NCBI RefSeq assembly: GCF_010550245.1
Contig: NZ_JAAGLU010000030.1
Coordinates: 62,001-126,000 of the forward strand
Direction of reading: 5' to 3'
DNA from: Streptomyces sp. SID12501
GTDB taxonomy: Bacteria; Actinomycetota; Actinomycetes; Streptomycetales; Streptomycetaceae
DNA: 64,000 bases
Shown here piece by piece: positions 24,202 through 32,330 of the stretch. The position numbers were made by a program, and so were the translations under genes. Below the pieces are notes generated by a model, which was not told the DNA's origin, searched no databases, and saw nothing but the letters and a program-made list of their open reading frames with translations. The first letter of the stretch is position 1; each line of letters starts with the position of its first letter.

Positions 24202-24942
24202 ATGAAGAAAGACCTCTATATAAGACTGCAGAGAATTTCGGCGTGGTGTGGCGTGATCCTCTTCGTGGGATTCCTCATCGCGTTCGCGGTGGGTCACCTC
24301 ACGCCGCCGATGAGCCCGACGGAGAGCCCCGATGACGTCGTCGCCTTCCTCAAGGACCATCGCACGGGGATCCTCACCTGTGTCGCCCTGATGGTTCTGC
24401 TCGTTCCGTTCGAGTACCCGTACGTCATCGTGACGAGCCTGCAGCTGCGCCGGGTCGAGGGCGGCTGGGGACTGCTGTCCATGACCCAGCTCACCACGGG
24501 CGTGGTGGCCCCGCTCGGGTTCTTCTTCCCGCTCGCGATCCTCGCCGCCGCGGCCTACCGGCCGGAGGCTCACTCCGTCGACGTCCTGACCGCGATGGTC
24601 GACATCTTCTGGCTGATGTTCGTGGGCAACGCCTGCATCTTCGTCCTCCAGGTCTGGTCGATCGGATACGCCGCGTTCATCGACCACACCCGGGAGAAAC
24701 CGCTCTTCCCGCGCTGGTACGGCTGGCTGAGCATCGTGCTGGGAGTGACGCTCATCCCGGGCGCCTTCGTCTTCCTCAACCAGGACGGGCCGCTCGCCTG
24801 GAACGGAATTCTCGCGAACATCATTCCCTCGGTCGCGTACGCCGTGTGGAAGATCGCCACACCGTACGTGCTGCTGAAAGCGATCACGAACGAGGAGAAG
24901 GAGCTGGCCGACAAGCCGGACAACGAACCGGTGACCGTGTAG
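24202..24942 (+). CDS. Six-helix membrane protein of unknown function
   Basis: 246 residues from ATG 24202, following AAGGGAG. About six membrane helices can be drawn, near residues 14-34, 56-76, 95-115, 128-150, 170-188 and 200-222, with a charged C-terminal tail (NEEKELADKPDNEP). It resembles no transporter family that I can name. It follows the monooxygenase pair on the same strand by 47 nt, so a role in uptake or membrane association of the substrate is possible. That is a guess from position only. Confidence 0.7.
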   Translation: MKKDLYIRLQRISAWCGVILFVGFLIAFAVGHLTPPMSPTESPDDVVAFLKDHRTGILTCVALMVLLVPFEYPYVIVTSLQLRRVEGGWGLLSMTQLTTGVVAPLGFFFPLAILAAAAYRPEAHSVDVLTAMVDIFWLMFVGNACIFVLQVWSIGYAAFIDHTREKPLFPRWYGWLSIVLGVTLIPGAFVFLNQDGPLAWNGILANIIPSVAYAVWKIATPYVLLKAITNEEKELADKPDNEPVTV

Positions 24943-24967
24943 GACGGCCAGGACGGCCAGGACGGCT
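24941..24967. repeat. Tandem 9-bp repeat, three units
   Basis: AGGACGGCC, AGGACGGCC and AGGACGGCT begin at the stop codon of the membrane protein and run into the terminator stem. Confidence 0.7.
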
Positions 24968-25002
24968 GTGGCCCCGCGACGAATGTCGCGGGGCCACAGC
25001 CG
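24963..25002. terminator. Strong bidirectional terminator
   Basis: CGGCTGTGGCCCCGCGAC (24963-24980) pairs perfectly with GTCGCGGGGCCACAGCCG (24985-25002) around the loop GAAT. The 18-bp stem stands between two convergent genes. Confidence 0.85.
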
Positions 25003-25021
25003 TGCCGAGGGGGAAAGAGGG

Positions 25022-25789
25022 CTAGACCGAGAGCGCGAAACCGCCCGTCACGCGCAGCGTCTCGCCCGTGACGAAGGACGCCTTCGACGAGACCAGATAC
25101 AGCAGCGCCTCGACGATGTCCTGCTCCCGGCCCTCCTGCCGCAGGATCTGCTCGCCCAGGACGCGTTCGGCCTCGGCGGCGGACAGTTGGGCCCGTACGG
25201 CGTCGGTGAAGATCAGGCCCGGCGCGATCGCGTTGACCCGGATGCCGTCGCCGGCGAACTCCCGCGCGAACGCCACCGTCAGGCCGCGTACGGCCAGTTT
25301 GGACACGCCGTAGATGCTTCGGTTCGCGTAGGCCGCCGACGACGAGATGTTGACGATGGAGGCACCGGGCCGGCCCCGCATGGCCTGCTGGGCCGCGAGC
25401 GTGCAGATGACGGTGCCCATGACGTTGACGTCGAGGACTCGCCGTACCTTGGCCAGTCCCAGTTCGGTGAACGGCCTGTTGTAGGCGGCGTGCAGGCCGG
25501 CGTTGTTCACCAGGACGTCCAGTCCGCCGTGGTGTTCGACGATCCCGCTCACCATCGCGCCGACCTCGTCCTCGTCAGCGACGTCACAGGTGACCCCGGT
25601 CGCGCTCAGGCCCTTCGCGGTGAGCTCGGCGGCCGCCTCGGCGGCGGCGTCGCCGTCGATGTCGGCGAGCACGACATGCGCGCCGAGGCCGGACAAGGCC
25701 TCGCCGAACGCCTTGCCGAAGCCCCGGCCGCCTCCGGTGATGAGGGCCACCTTGCCCTGGTGTTCCGTCTGTTCTGTCTGTTCCGGCAT
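25022..25789 (-). CDS. SDR family oxidoreductase
   Basis: 255 residues from ATG 25789. Classical SDR signature: ALITGGGRGFGKAFGEALSG for NAD(P), VLVNNAGLHAAYN, and a Ser-Tyr-Lys triad in IVNISSSAAYANRSIYGVSK. The Asp after the second strand (VLADIDGD) suggests NAD(H). It ends a minus-strand run with another SDR 7 nt upstream and an acyl-CoA dehydrogenase. It probably oxidises an alcohol intermediate; the substrate is unknown. Confidence 0.85.
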   Translation of the reverse strand: MPEQTEQTEHQGKVALITGGGRGFGKAFGEALSGLGAHVVLADIDGDAAAEAAAELTAKGLSATGVTCDVADEDEVGAMVSGIVEHHGGLDVLVNNAGLHAAYNRPFTELGLAKVRRVLDVNVMGTVICTLAAQQAMRGRPGASIVNISSSAAYANRSIYGVSKLAVRGLTVAFAREFAGDGIRVNAIAPGLIFTDAVRAQLSAAEAERVLGEQILRQEGREQDIVEALLYLVSSKASFVTGETLRVTGGFALSV

Positions 25790-25796
25790 CAGAACC

Positions 25797-26561
25797 TCAC
25801 TTCGGTCCGAATCGCTGGCCGGCGTCCAGACGGAGGCACTGGCCGTTGAGCATGGGGTTGTCGATGACGGCGATGGCGAGCTTCGCGTACTCCTCCGGGT
25901 GGCCGAGGCGGCGGGGGAACGCGGCGTCCTTGACCAGTGCGGCCCGTACCTCGGCGGGGATCCTCTCGGTGGCGCCCGTCTCGAACAGGCTGGGTGCGAT
26001 GGCGACGACGCGGATACCGAGGGAGCCGAGATCGCGGGCCATGGTGAGGCTCATGCCGGCGATGGCCGCCTTGGCCGCCGAGTAGGCGACCTGGCCGATC
26101 TGCCCCTCGAAGGCGGCGATCGACGACGTGTTGACGATGACGCCCCGTTCGCCGTCCGGCTCCTCGGGCTCGTTGCGGCTCATGTGCGCGGCGGCCAGAC
26201 GGCTGACGTTGAAGGTGGCCACGGCGTTGAGGTCGAGCACCCGGCGGAAGGTCTCCAGGTCGTGCGGCCCGTCCTTGCCGAGCGTGCGCCGTACGCTGCC
26301 GCCGCCCGCGGTCGTGACCGACACATGCAGCCCGCCCAGGGCTTCCACGGCGGCGCTCAGCGCGCTCTCCGTCGCCTCGAAGTCGGTCACGTCGACGGGG
26401 TGGAAGCTCCCGCCGAACGCGGCGGCGACCTCGGCGCCCGCCGACGCCGGACGGTCGAGTACGGCGACCTCGGCGCCGCGGGCCGCGAGCAGCTCGGCGG
26501 TGGCCCGGCCCATGCCGGAGGCGCCGCCGAACACCACGGCCTTCTTGCCCTTGATCTCCAT
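25797..26561 (-). CDS. HSD10-like 3-hydroxyacyl-CoA dehydrogenase (SDR)
   Basis: 254 residues from ATG 26561. The cofactor site is VVFGGASGMGRATAELLAAR. The active-site stretch IAAFEGQIGQVAYSAAKAAI is characteristic of the HSD17B10/type II 3-hydroxyacyl-CoA dehydrogenase group, with Tyr-x3-Lys. These enzymes carry out the third step of beta-oxidation on branched or cyclic acyl-CoAs. It sits between an acyl-CoA dehydrogenase and another SDR. A close relative is at 54267-55034. Confidence 0.8.
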   Translation of the reverse strand: MEIKGKKAVVFGGASGMGRATAELLAARGAEVAVLDRPASAGAEVAAAFGGSFHPVDVTDFEATESALSAAVEALGGLHVSVTTAGGGSVRRTLGKDGPHDLETFRRVLDLNAVATFNVSRLAAAHMSRNEPEEPDGERGVIVNTSSIAAFEGQIGQVAYSAAKAAIAGMSLTMARDLGSLGIRVVAIAPSLFETGATERIPAEVRAALVKDAAFPRRLGHPEEYAKLAIAVIDNPMLNGQCLRLDAGQRFGPK

Positions 26562-26606
26562 CGGGAACCTTTCGGGTCTGCTTCGGGTCTTCGCGCTTCT
26601 TCTCGC

Positions 26607-27737
26607 TCAGGAGGATGCGGTTGCGGGGGAGGGCCGCAGGAGGGTGCACAGACGGTCGCGGTGGACGGCCGCGTCGCCGTACAGGACGCTGTCGGCCCTG
26701 GCACGGCGCAGATAGAGGTGGAGGTCGTGCTCCCAGGTGAAGCCGATGCCGCCGTGCAGTTGGAGCGCCCGGGCCGCGACCTCGCCGGATCCCGCCGAGA
26801 CGTACGAGGCGGCGGCGCAGGCAGCGCGAGCCGCGTCGTCGGTGCCCGCGTCGGCGGCCATCGCCGCGTAGTGGGTGGCCGCGCGGGCGCCGTGCACGAG
26901 GAGCGCCATGTCGGCGGCGGAGTGCTTGACGGCCTGGAAGGTGCCGATCGGCTGCCCGAACTGCACGCGGTTCGTGGTGTGTTCGACGGTGAGCTCCAGC
27001 AGACGCCGCATCACTCCGAGCGCGTCGGCGCACCGCAGCACCGACGCCTCGTCGAGCAGCCGCTGGATGCCGGCGGGCCCGTCGGTCAGGCGGCGGTCGT
27101 GCGGGACGCGTACGCCGTCCAGGCGGACCTCGTGGAACGCGCGGGTCGGATCGAGGGTGCGTTGGCGCCCGACGGTGACGCCCGGGGCGTCTCGGTCGAC
27201 GAGGAACGAGGTCGGGACGCCTTCGTGCAGGGTGGTGACGAGCAGCCAGCGGGCGCCGCCGGCATCCTGAACGGCCGTCTTCACCCCGTCGAGGACGAAC
27301 GCCCCGCGGTCAGCGCGGGCGGTGGCACGGACGCCGCCCAGGGACCAGGGAGCCCGCGGTTCGGCGAACGCCCAGGTGGCCCAGGACGATCCGGCGGCCA
27401 GGGCGGGCAGCACCTCCGACCGCAGATCGGGTGAGCCCCCGGCGGCGAGTGCCCGGCCGACGGTCGTGGTGGGCGCGAACGGACCCCGCCCGAGGGTGCA
27501 CCCCAACTCCTCGGCGACTAGGGCGAGTTCCACCAGCCCCTGGCCGCTGCCGTCGTACTCCTCGGGCAGGCCGAGCCCGGGCCAGCCGAGGTCGGCGGTG
27601 AGCCGCCACACCTCGGGGTCCACGTCCTCGTCGCGGTCCAGCCACGCCCGTACGTGCTCGATCGGGGCCCGGTCCGCCAACAGGTCGCGCGAGGCTTCGC
27701 GCAGCATGCTCTGCTCTTCGCTGAGCTCGAAGTTCAC
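26607..27737 (-). CDS. Acyl-CoA dehydrogenase, beta-subunit-like
   Basis: 376 residues from GTG 27737 (MNFELSEEQSMLREASRDLL). The acyl-CoA dehydrogenase fold is clear: LPEEYDGSGQGLVELALVAE, FGQPIGTFQAVKHSAADMAL and LHGGIGFTWEHDLHLYLRRA. The C-terminal GTxE segment that is typical of catalytic subunits is absent; the end reads LYGDAAVHRDRLCTLLRPSP. Such proteins in steroid catabolism are non-catalytic partners in alpha2-beta2 enzymes. Its start lies 8 nt after a GGATACC promoter-like site, so the mRNA may be leaderless. Confidence 0.8.
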   Translation of the reverse strand: MNFELSEEQSMLREASRDLLADRAPIEHVRAWLDRDEDVDPEVWRLTADLGWPGLGLPEEYDGSGQGLVELALVAEELGCTLGRGPFAPTTTVGRALAAGGSPDLRSEVLPALAAGSSWATWAFAEPRAPWSLGGVRATARADRGAFVLDGVKTAVQDAGGARWLLVTTLHEGVPTSFLVDRDAPGVTVGRQRTLDPTRAFHEVRLDGVRVPHDRRLTDGPAGIQRLLDEASVLRCADALGVMRRLLELTVEHTTNRVQFGQPIGTFQAVKHSAADMALLVHGARAATHYAAMAADAGTDDAARAACAAASYVSAGSGEVAARALQLHGGIGFTWEHDLHLYLRRARADSVLYGDAAVHRDRLCTLLRPSPATASS

Positions 27738-27743
27738 CGTAAC

Positions 27744-27759
27744 AAGGTATCCTCTTTTA
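27744..27759. promoter_or_regulatory. Cluster promoter/operator motif, site a
   Basis: AAGGTATCCTCTTTTA, core GGTATCCT at 27746-27753. It lies immediately upstream of the minus-strand acyl-CoA dehydrogenase start. Confidence 0.5.
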
Positions 27760-27847
27760 CGGGTCGGGTCGAGGTCCTCGACGAGGATCGGCCGCTGACC
27801 GCTGATTTCCAGAGGGATCCACGGAAGGCCTGTTGATCTCTCCTTGA

Positions 27848-27866
27848 TTTAAGTACTCTCAATTGC
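27848..27866. promoter_or_regulatory. Cluster promoter/operator motif, site b
   Basis: TTTAAGTACTCTCAATTGC ends directly at the thiolase ATG. TACTCT (27854-27859) is 7 nt before the start codon, as in leaderless promoters. It nearly matches site c read on the other strand. Confidence 0.6.
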
Positions 27867-29039
27867 ATGGTTGATGCCGTGCTTCTCTCCGCGTGCCGTA
27901 CCGCGATCGGAACCGCCCGACGAGGAACCCTGCGGGACACCAGCGCCTTCGAACTCGCCACCGTCGTCGTGCGCGAGGCCGCCTACCGCAGTGGGCTGCC
28001 GCTGGAGATGATCGACGACGTCGTCCTCGGCGAATCCCTCGCCGGCGGCGGCGACATCGCCCGGTACGCGGCTCTCCGGGCCGGACTGACCCACGTACCC
28101 GGTCTGGCCCACAACCGGCACTGCGCCTCCGGACTGGCCAGCGTGGCGACCGCCGCCGGGAGCGTACGGGCAGGAATGGACCGCGTGGTCGTCGCGGGCG
28201 GCACGCACTCGTCGTCCACGGCGCCGGTGTCCCGGTGGCGGATCCCGGGCACCGACGACTGGCAGGACCCCTGGATGGCGCCGACCCACGTTCCGACACC
28301 CGAGGCCCCCAACAACGACATGGGTGTCCTCGTCGGCTGGAACACCGCCCGGCTGGCCGGCCTCACCCGCGAGGAGATGGACGCGTGGGCGCTGCGCTCG
28401 CACGAGCGGGCCGTACGAGCCATCGACGGGGGCCGGTTCCACGACGAGATCGTGCCGGTGAAGGTCACGGGCAGGGACGGCGCGACCTCGGTCTTCCACA
28501 TCGACGAGCATCCCCGGCGCGACACCACCGGCGAGAAGCTGGCCGCGCTGAAGGTGCTGCACCCCGAGATCGAGGGCTTCTCCATCACGGCGGGCAACTC
28601 CAGCGGGATCAACGACGGCGCGGCGGCGGTCGTGGTCGCCGGTTCCGACGTCGCCGCCGCGCACGGCCTGACGCCCCTGGCGACCGTACGGTCCTGGGCG
28701 AGCGTCGGTGTCGACCCGGTCGAGACAGGGCTGGCGCCGATCGCCGCGATCCGCAAGGCGCTCGGCAGGGCCGGGCTCGGTGTCGAGGACGTCGACCTCT
28801 TCGAGGTCAACGAGGCGTTCGCGGCGGTCGCCGTGGCCACGACTCGTGAACTGGGCCTCGACCCGGAGCGGGTGAATCCGTTCGGGAGCGGATGCAGCCT
28901 CGGCCATCCGATCGCGACGACGGGTACTCGCATGGTGGTGACCCTGGCGCACGAGCTGCGCCGCAGGGGTGGCGGGACGGCGGTCGCGGCGATGTGTGCG
29001 GGTGGGGGGATGGGATCGGCGATGGTGCTGACGGTGTGA
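27867..29039 (+). CDS. Thiolase (acetyl-CoA C-acyltransferase)
   Basis: 390 residues from ATG 27867, probably translated from a leaderless mRNA. The active-site set is complete: HNRHCASGLASVATAAGSVR with the nucleophilic Cys, DVDLFEVNEAFAAVAV, CSLGHPIATTGTRMVV with the His, and MCAGGGMGSAM with the second Cys. It cleaves 3-ketoacyl-CoA at the end of a beta-oxidation turn. It is divergent from the acyl-CoA dehydrogenase at 26607 and convergent with the aldehyde dehydrogenase. Confidence 0.88.
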   Translation: MVDAVLLSACRTAIGTARRGTLRDTSAFELATVVVREAAYRSGLPLEMIDDVVLGESLAGGGDIARYAALRAGLTHVPGLAHNRHCASGLASVATAAGSVRAGMDRVVVAGGTHSSSTAPVSRWRIPGTDDWQDPWMAPTHVPTPEAPNNDMGVLVGWNTARLAGLTREEMDAWALRSHERAVRAIDGGRFHDEIVPVKVTGRDGATSVFHIDEHPRRDTTGEKLAALKVLHPEIEGFSITAGNSSGINDGAAAVVVAGSDVAAAHGLTPLATVRSWASVGVDPVETGLAPIAAIRKALGRAGLGVEDVDLFEVNEAFAAVAVATTRELGLDPERVNPFGSGCSLGHPIATTGTRMVVTLAHELRRRGGGTAVAAMCAGGGMGSAMVLTV

Positions 29040-29066
29040 CGCGTGTTCTTCGGGTGCGGGTTCGCT

Positions 29067-29096
29067 GTGGCTGGTCGCGCAGTTCCCCGCGCCCCC
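29067..29096 (+). repeat. Dispersed Streptomyces intergenic repeat, copy 4 (type A)
   Basis: GTGGCTGGTCGCGCAGTTCC then CCGCGCCCCC. Its 27-base core (29069-29095) is the exact reverse complement of 29194-29220, on the other side of a terminator. Confidence 0.85.
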
Positions 29097-29130
29097 AAAA
29101 GAGGAGGCGGGCTGCGCCGCCTCCTCTTTT
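29097..29130. terminator. Bidirectional terminator between thiolase and aldehyde dehydrogenase
   Basis: AAAAGAGGAGGCGG (29097-29110) pairs perfectly with CCGCCTCCTCTTTT (29117-29130) around GCTGCG. A and T runs on both ends make it work in both directions. Confidence 0.9.
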
Positions 29131-29182
29131 GTCAAGAGCTCGTCAGGCTGCCGTTGCCTCACCCAGGTGCCGGTTGTGCAAT

Positions 29183-29220
29183 GCGCCCCGAAAGGGGCGC
29201 GGGGAACTGCGCGACCAGCC
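29183..29220 (-). repeat. Dispersed Streptomyces intergenic repeat, copy 5 (type A, inverted)
   Basis: A small hairpin GCGCCCC-GAAA-GGGGCGC (29183-29200) runs into the inverted core GGGGCGCGGGGAACTGCGCG plus ACCAGCC (29194-29220). Confidence 0.85.
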
Positions 29221-29261
29221 CCCACCGGCCGCGGCCGAGGAACCGCTCACCCAGCGGAGCG

Positions 29262-30740
29262 CTACCGTGCCGCCCAGCTGACCGTCTTGGTCTGCAGATA
29301 CTCGTCGAGTCCGAACTCGCCCCACTCCCGGCCGAGTCCGCTCTGTTTGTATCCGCCGAAGGCGGCCCGCGGATTCACGCCGGCGCTGCCGCCGTTGATC
29401 GTCACCCCACCGGCCCGGACGCGTGACGCGATCTCGTGGGCGGCCACCGTGTCGGCGCTCCAGACGGCGCCGGCGAGGCCGTACGGGCTGTCGTTCGCGA
29501 TCCGGACCGCCTCCTCGTCGGTGGCGAACGGGATGACGACGCCGACCGGTCCGAAGAATTCCGTACGCGCGATGGTCATGCCGTTGTCGACGCCGGTGAA
29601 GAGGGTGGGCTCCACGAAGTAGCCCCGGTCGAGGCCCGCCGGGCGTCTGCCGCCGTGGACGATCCGGGCCCCTTGCTCCTCGCCGACGTGGATCAGCTTC
29701 TCGACCTTGTCCCGCTGGGCCTCGCTGATCAGCGGGCCCATGGTGGTGGCCGGGTCCGCCGGGTCGCCGACCCTGACGGCGGCGAGACCCTCGCTCAGCC
29801 GGGCGACCAGTTCGTCGTGGACGGACTCGTGGACGAGCGTGCGGGTCAGCAGCGAGCAGCCCTGTCCGGCGTGCGTGGTGATGCCCGCGAGCGCGGACCG
29901 TACGGCGCCGTCGAGGTCGGCGTCGGCGCGGACGATACTGGCCGACTTGCCGCCGAGTTCCAGGACGACCTTCTTCAGGGAGGCCGAGGCCTGGGCGTAG
30001 ACCGCGCGCCCGACGGTGTCCGACCCGGTGAAGCTGACCAGGTCCACCATGGGGTGGGTGGTCAGCTCGCGGCCGGCCGCGATGTCGCCGGTGACGATGT
30101 TCAGCACGCCAGGGGGCAGCCCGGCTGCGTCGGCGAAATCGCCGATCAGGAGGGACTCCAGAGGGGTCGCGGGCGCCGGTTTGAGCACGGCGGTGCAGCC
30201 TGCCGCGAGAGCCGGGATCACCTTCATCATGCTGAGGAAGAAGGGGAAGTTGTAGGCGGAGATCAGGGCACACACGCCGAACGCCTCGCGGCGCAGCACC
30301 CCTTGGGAGATGCCGATGCCCGGCGCGACGGTGGGCTGCATCGGGCGCTCCCAGGCGAACGTCGGCATGACCCGCTCCGCCATGTCGCGCAGGTGCGCCA
30401 CCGGCACGCGGGTCTGCAGGCTCTCCGCGAGCGGACGGACCGATCCCGCCTCGGCGATGTTGACGGCGACGAGGTCCGGCAGCCGGCGCTCCATCTCCTC
30501 GGCCATGCGCAACAGCACCGCGGCCCGCTCGGCGGGCTTCAGCCGGGGCCACGGGCCCTCGTCGAAGGCCCGGCGCGCCGCCTCGACGGCGCGCCGCACA
30601 TCCGTGAGTGAGGACTGGGGGACCTCGGCGATCAATTCCTCCGTCGCCGGATTGCGAACGACGAGTGACGCCTGTGAATCACCGTCCGTGCGGCGCCCGT
30701 CAATGTAGAGCTGCGAAGAGAACGAGTAAGCCGTCGTCAT
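29262..30740 (-). CDS. Aldehyde dehydrogenase family protein
   Basis: 492 residues from ATG 30740. The ALDH motifs are intact: LELGGKSASIVRADADLDGA with the general-base Glu, THAGQGCSLLTRTLVHESVH with the catalytic Cys, and EFFGPVGVVIPFATDEEAVR. It oxidises an aldehyde to a carboxylate or acyl-CoA with NAD(P)+. The length is typical. Only seven bases separate TACACT from the start codon on its strand, so the mRNA is probably leaderless. It is divergent from an amidohydrolase. Confidence 0.88.
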   Translation of the reverse strand: MTTAYSFSSQLYIDGRRTDGDSQASLVVRNPATEELIAEVPQSSLTDVRRAVEAARRAFDEGPWPRLKPAERAAVLLRMAEEMERRLPDLVAVNIAEAGSVRPLAESLQTRVPVAHLRDMAERVMPTFAWERPMQPTVAPGIGISQGVLRREAFGVCALISAYNFPFFLSMMKVIPALAAGCTAVLKPAPATPLESLLIGDFADAAGLPPGVLNIVTGDIAAGRELTTHPMVDLVSFTGSDTVGRAVYAQASASLKKVVLELGGKSASIVRADADLDGAVRSALAGITTHAGQGCSLLTRTLVHESVHDELVARLSEGLAAVRVGDPADPATTMGPLISEAQRDKVEKLIHVGEEQGARIVHGGRRPAGLDRGYFVEPTLFTGVDNGMTIARTEFFGPVGVVIPFATDEEAVRIANDSPYGLAGAVWSADTVAAHEIASRVRAGGVTINGGSAGVNPRAAFGGYKQSGLGREWGEFGLDEYLQTKTVSWAAR

Positions 30741-30762
30741 GCAGTTGAGTGTACTTAATTGC
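30741..30762. promoter_or_regulatory. Cluster promoter/operator motif, site c
   Basis: Core AGTGTACT at 30748-30755, abutting the aldehyde dehydrogenase start. On the minus strand it reads TTAAGTACACTCAACTGC and then ATG, a near copy of site b. Confidence 0.6.
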
Positions 30763-30864
30763 AGGCACGAGGGAAGAGGGTGCGCTGATCGGCCCCAAGT
30801 CAGGCGTTTGTCAGGATTCTTGAACGCGTCGGGACGCTAATCCGTATGCTGAATCATTGACTAG

Positions 30865-30877
30865 ACCGATCGGTACA
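30865..30877. promoter_or_regulatory. ACCGRTCGGTACA motif, copy 2
   Basis: ACCGATCGGTACA, containing the 10-bp palindrome ACCGATCGGT (30865-30874), lies 67 nt before the amidohydrolase start. A TetR-type operator is plausible. Confidence 0.4.
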
Positions 30878-30944
30878 GGTAACTTCGGCCTCATCCGCGG
30901 GGTGGATTCTGCGCGAACAACGATGTTCGAAAGAGGTACCGCCT

Positions 30945-32222
30945 GTGTTCAAGGAATTCGTCGTCTCCGGCGATTCGCACATCATCGAGCCGGTCGATCT
31001 CTTCAAGACCCGGCTCCCCAAGAACCTGCGTGAACGGGCCCTCTGGGAAGAGGAGTTCACGCTCGACGAGCCGATCGTGCCGGGCGGGCACACGGAGTTC
31101 AAGAAACTGCACACCATCGGGTTCGACGGCTGGACCATCTCCAAATACCGTCAGACCGGCGGGGAGACCCCGGACGGCGATCCCGAGCACATCATCCGGG
31201 ACATGAACATCGACGGCGTCGACGCTTCGGTGATGTTCCCGAATCTCTCACTCTTCGTCCTGTTCACCGACGACCACGAACTGTCCATGGCGCACGCCCG
31301 CGTCTGGAACGACTACCTGGTCGAGCGGTATCTGCCGTACAAGGACCGGCTGCGCCCGACGGCGGCGATCCCGCTGACGAACGTGCCCGAGGCCGTCGCG
31401 GAGATCGAGCGGATCGCGCGGCTGGGCCTCGGGGCGATCCTCCTGCCGGAGATCCCGCCGCTGCCCTTCTACTCGCGGGAGTACGACCCGGTCTGGGCCG
31501 CCGCGCAGGCGCACGGTCTGCCGGTGTTCATCCACGTGGCGACCGGCGGGGTGAAGGTCAAGGAGGCGGTGTCCGAGACGGCGGTGACCGTCCGGGGCCT
31601 GATGAACGCCATGAACATGGGCAAGGGCAACCTGACCGACGACATGGTGGCGGGCCGCACCATGGGCTTCGCGGTCGGGTCGGCTGTGGCCGGTCCGCAG
31701 GGCATCATCGCCAGCCTTGTCGGCGGCGGTGTGTGCGAGCGCTTCCCCGACCTGCACTTCAACCTGATCGAGTACACGGCCGGCTGGCTGGTCTCCTTCA
31801 TGGGCTACATGGACAAGGCGTGGAAGACCGGCACCGGTCAGGACCCCGACTGGTGGCTCGGGTTCTGGGACGACAACCGTCCCCCGACCGAGCAGCACTC
31901 CATGGGGCGGCTGTTCGCCATCAACGACAAGTGGCCCTACCCGCTCAAGCCCACCGAGTACGTCCGGCGCCAGATCCACGTCCAGTTCGCGGACGATCCG
32001 ACGGCCGTCAAGGCCCGCCACATCACCGGTCTTTCCACCGTCATGTGGGGCAACGACTACCCGCACGCCGAGGGCACCTTCCGCGACAGCGCCGAGTGCA
32101 TCGCGGAGAACTTCGACGGGGTCCCGGACGAGGACCGCGCGGCCATCCTCGGCGGCACGCTGGCCGACGTCGTGCACTTCGACAAGAGCAAGAAGCTCGC
32201 GCCGCTTCCGCAGGACGCCTGA
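30945..32222 (+). CDS. Amidohydrolase-2 family metal-dependent hydrolase
   Basis: 425 residues from GTG 30945, with AAGAGG eight nt before. The TIM-barrel amidohydrolase sites are VSGDSHIIEPVDLF near the start, VFIHVATGGVKVKE in the middle, and STVMWGNDYPHAEGTFRDS with the final Asp and His. Relatives act as decarboxylases or C-C/C-N hydrolases. Similar proteins occur in actinobacterial catabolic gene clusters near LLM oxidoreductases, as here. A ring-opening hydrolysis is possible; the substrate is unknown. A second member is at 58313-59458. Confidence 0.8.
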   Translation: MFKEFVVSGDSHIIEPVDLFKTRLPKNLRERALWEEEFTLDEPIVPGGHTEFKKLHTIGFDGWTISKYRQTGGETPDGDPEHIIRDMNIDGVDASVMFPNLSLFVLFTDDHELSMAHARVWNDYLVERYLPYKDRLRPTAAIPLTNVPEAVAEIERIARLGLGAILLPEIPPLPFYSREYDPVWAAAQAHGLPVFIHVATGGVKVKEAVSETAVTVRGLMNAMNMGKGNLTDDMVAGRTMGFAVGSAVAGPQGIIASLVGGGVCERFPDLHFNLIEYTAGWLVSFMGYMDKAWKTGTGQDPDWWLGFWDDNRPPTEQHSMGRLFAINDKWPYPLKPTEYVRRQIHVQFADDPTAVKARHITGLSTVMWGNDYPHAEGTFRDSAECIAENFDGVPDEDRAAILGGTLADVVHFDKSKKLAPLPQDA

Positions 32223-32271
32223 GCTGCGCCTGATCCGCGGCTGAGCTCGGCCGGCAGGCGGTTGTGCCACG

Positions 32272-32315
32272 GACCGGCCCCCGGAGTGTGAGTGTCCACG
32301 CTCCGGGGGCCGGTC
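32272..32315. terminator. Bidirectional terminator
   Basis: GACCGGCCCCCGGAG (32272-32286) pairs with CTCCGGGGGCCGGTC (32301-32315) between the convergent amidohydrolase and LLM genes. Confidence 0.85.
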
Positions 32316-32330
32316 GCTTGCATGCGTGTA

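Noticed and set aside
29097..29130. Possible CRISPR or small mobile element at the cluster of repeats near 29.1 kb
   Set aside because: There are only two repeat copies, inverted, around a simple terminator; no direct repeat-spacer pattern, transposase or target duplication is visible.
31248..32270. 340-codon minus-strand open frame opposite the amidohydrolase
   Set aside because: It reads as Arg/Gly/Val/His-rich sequence without any domain, whereas the plus strand gives a clear amidohydrolase.
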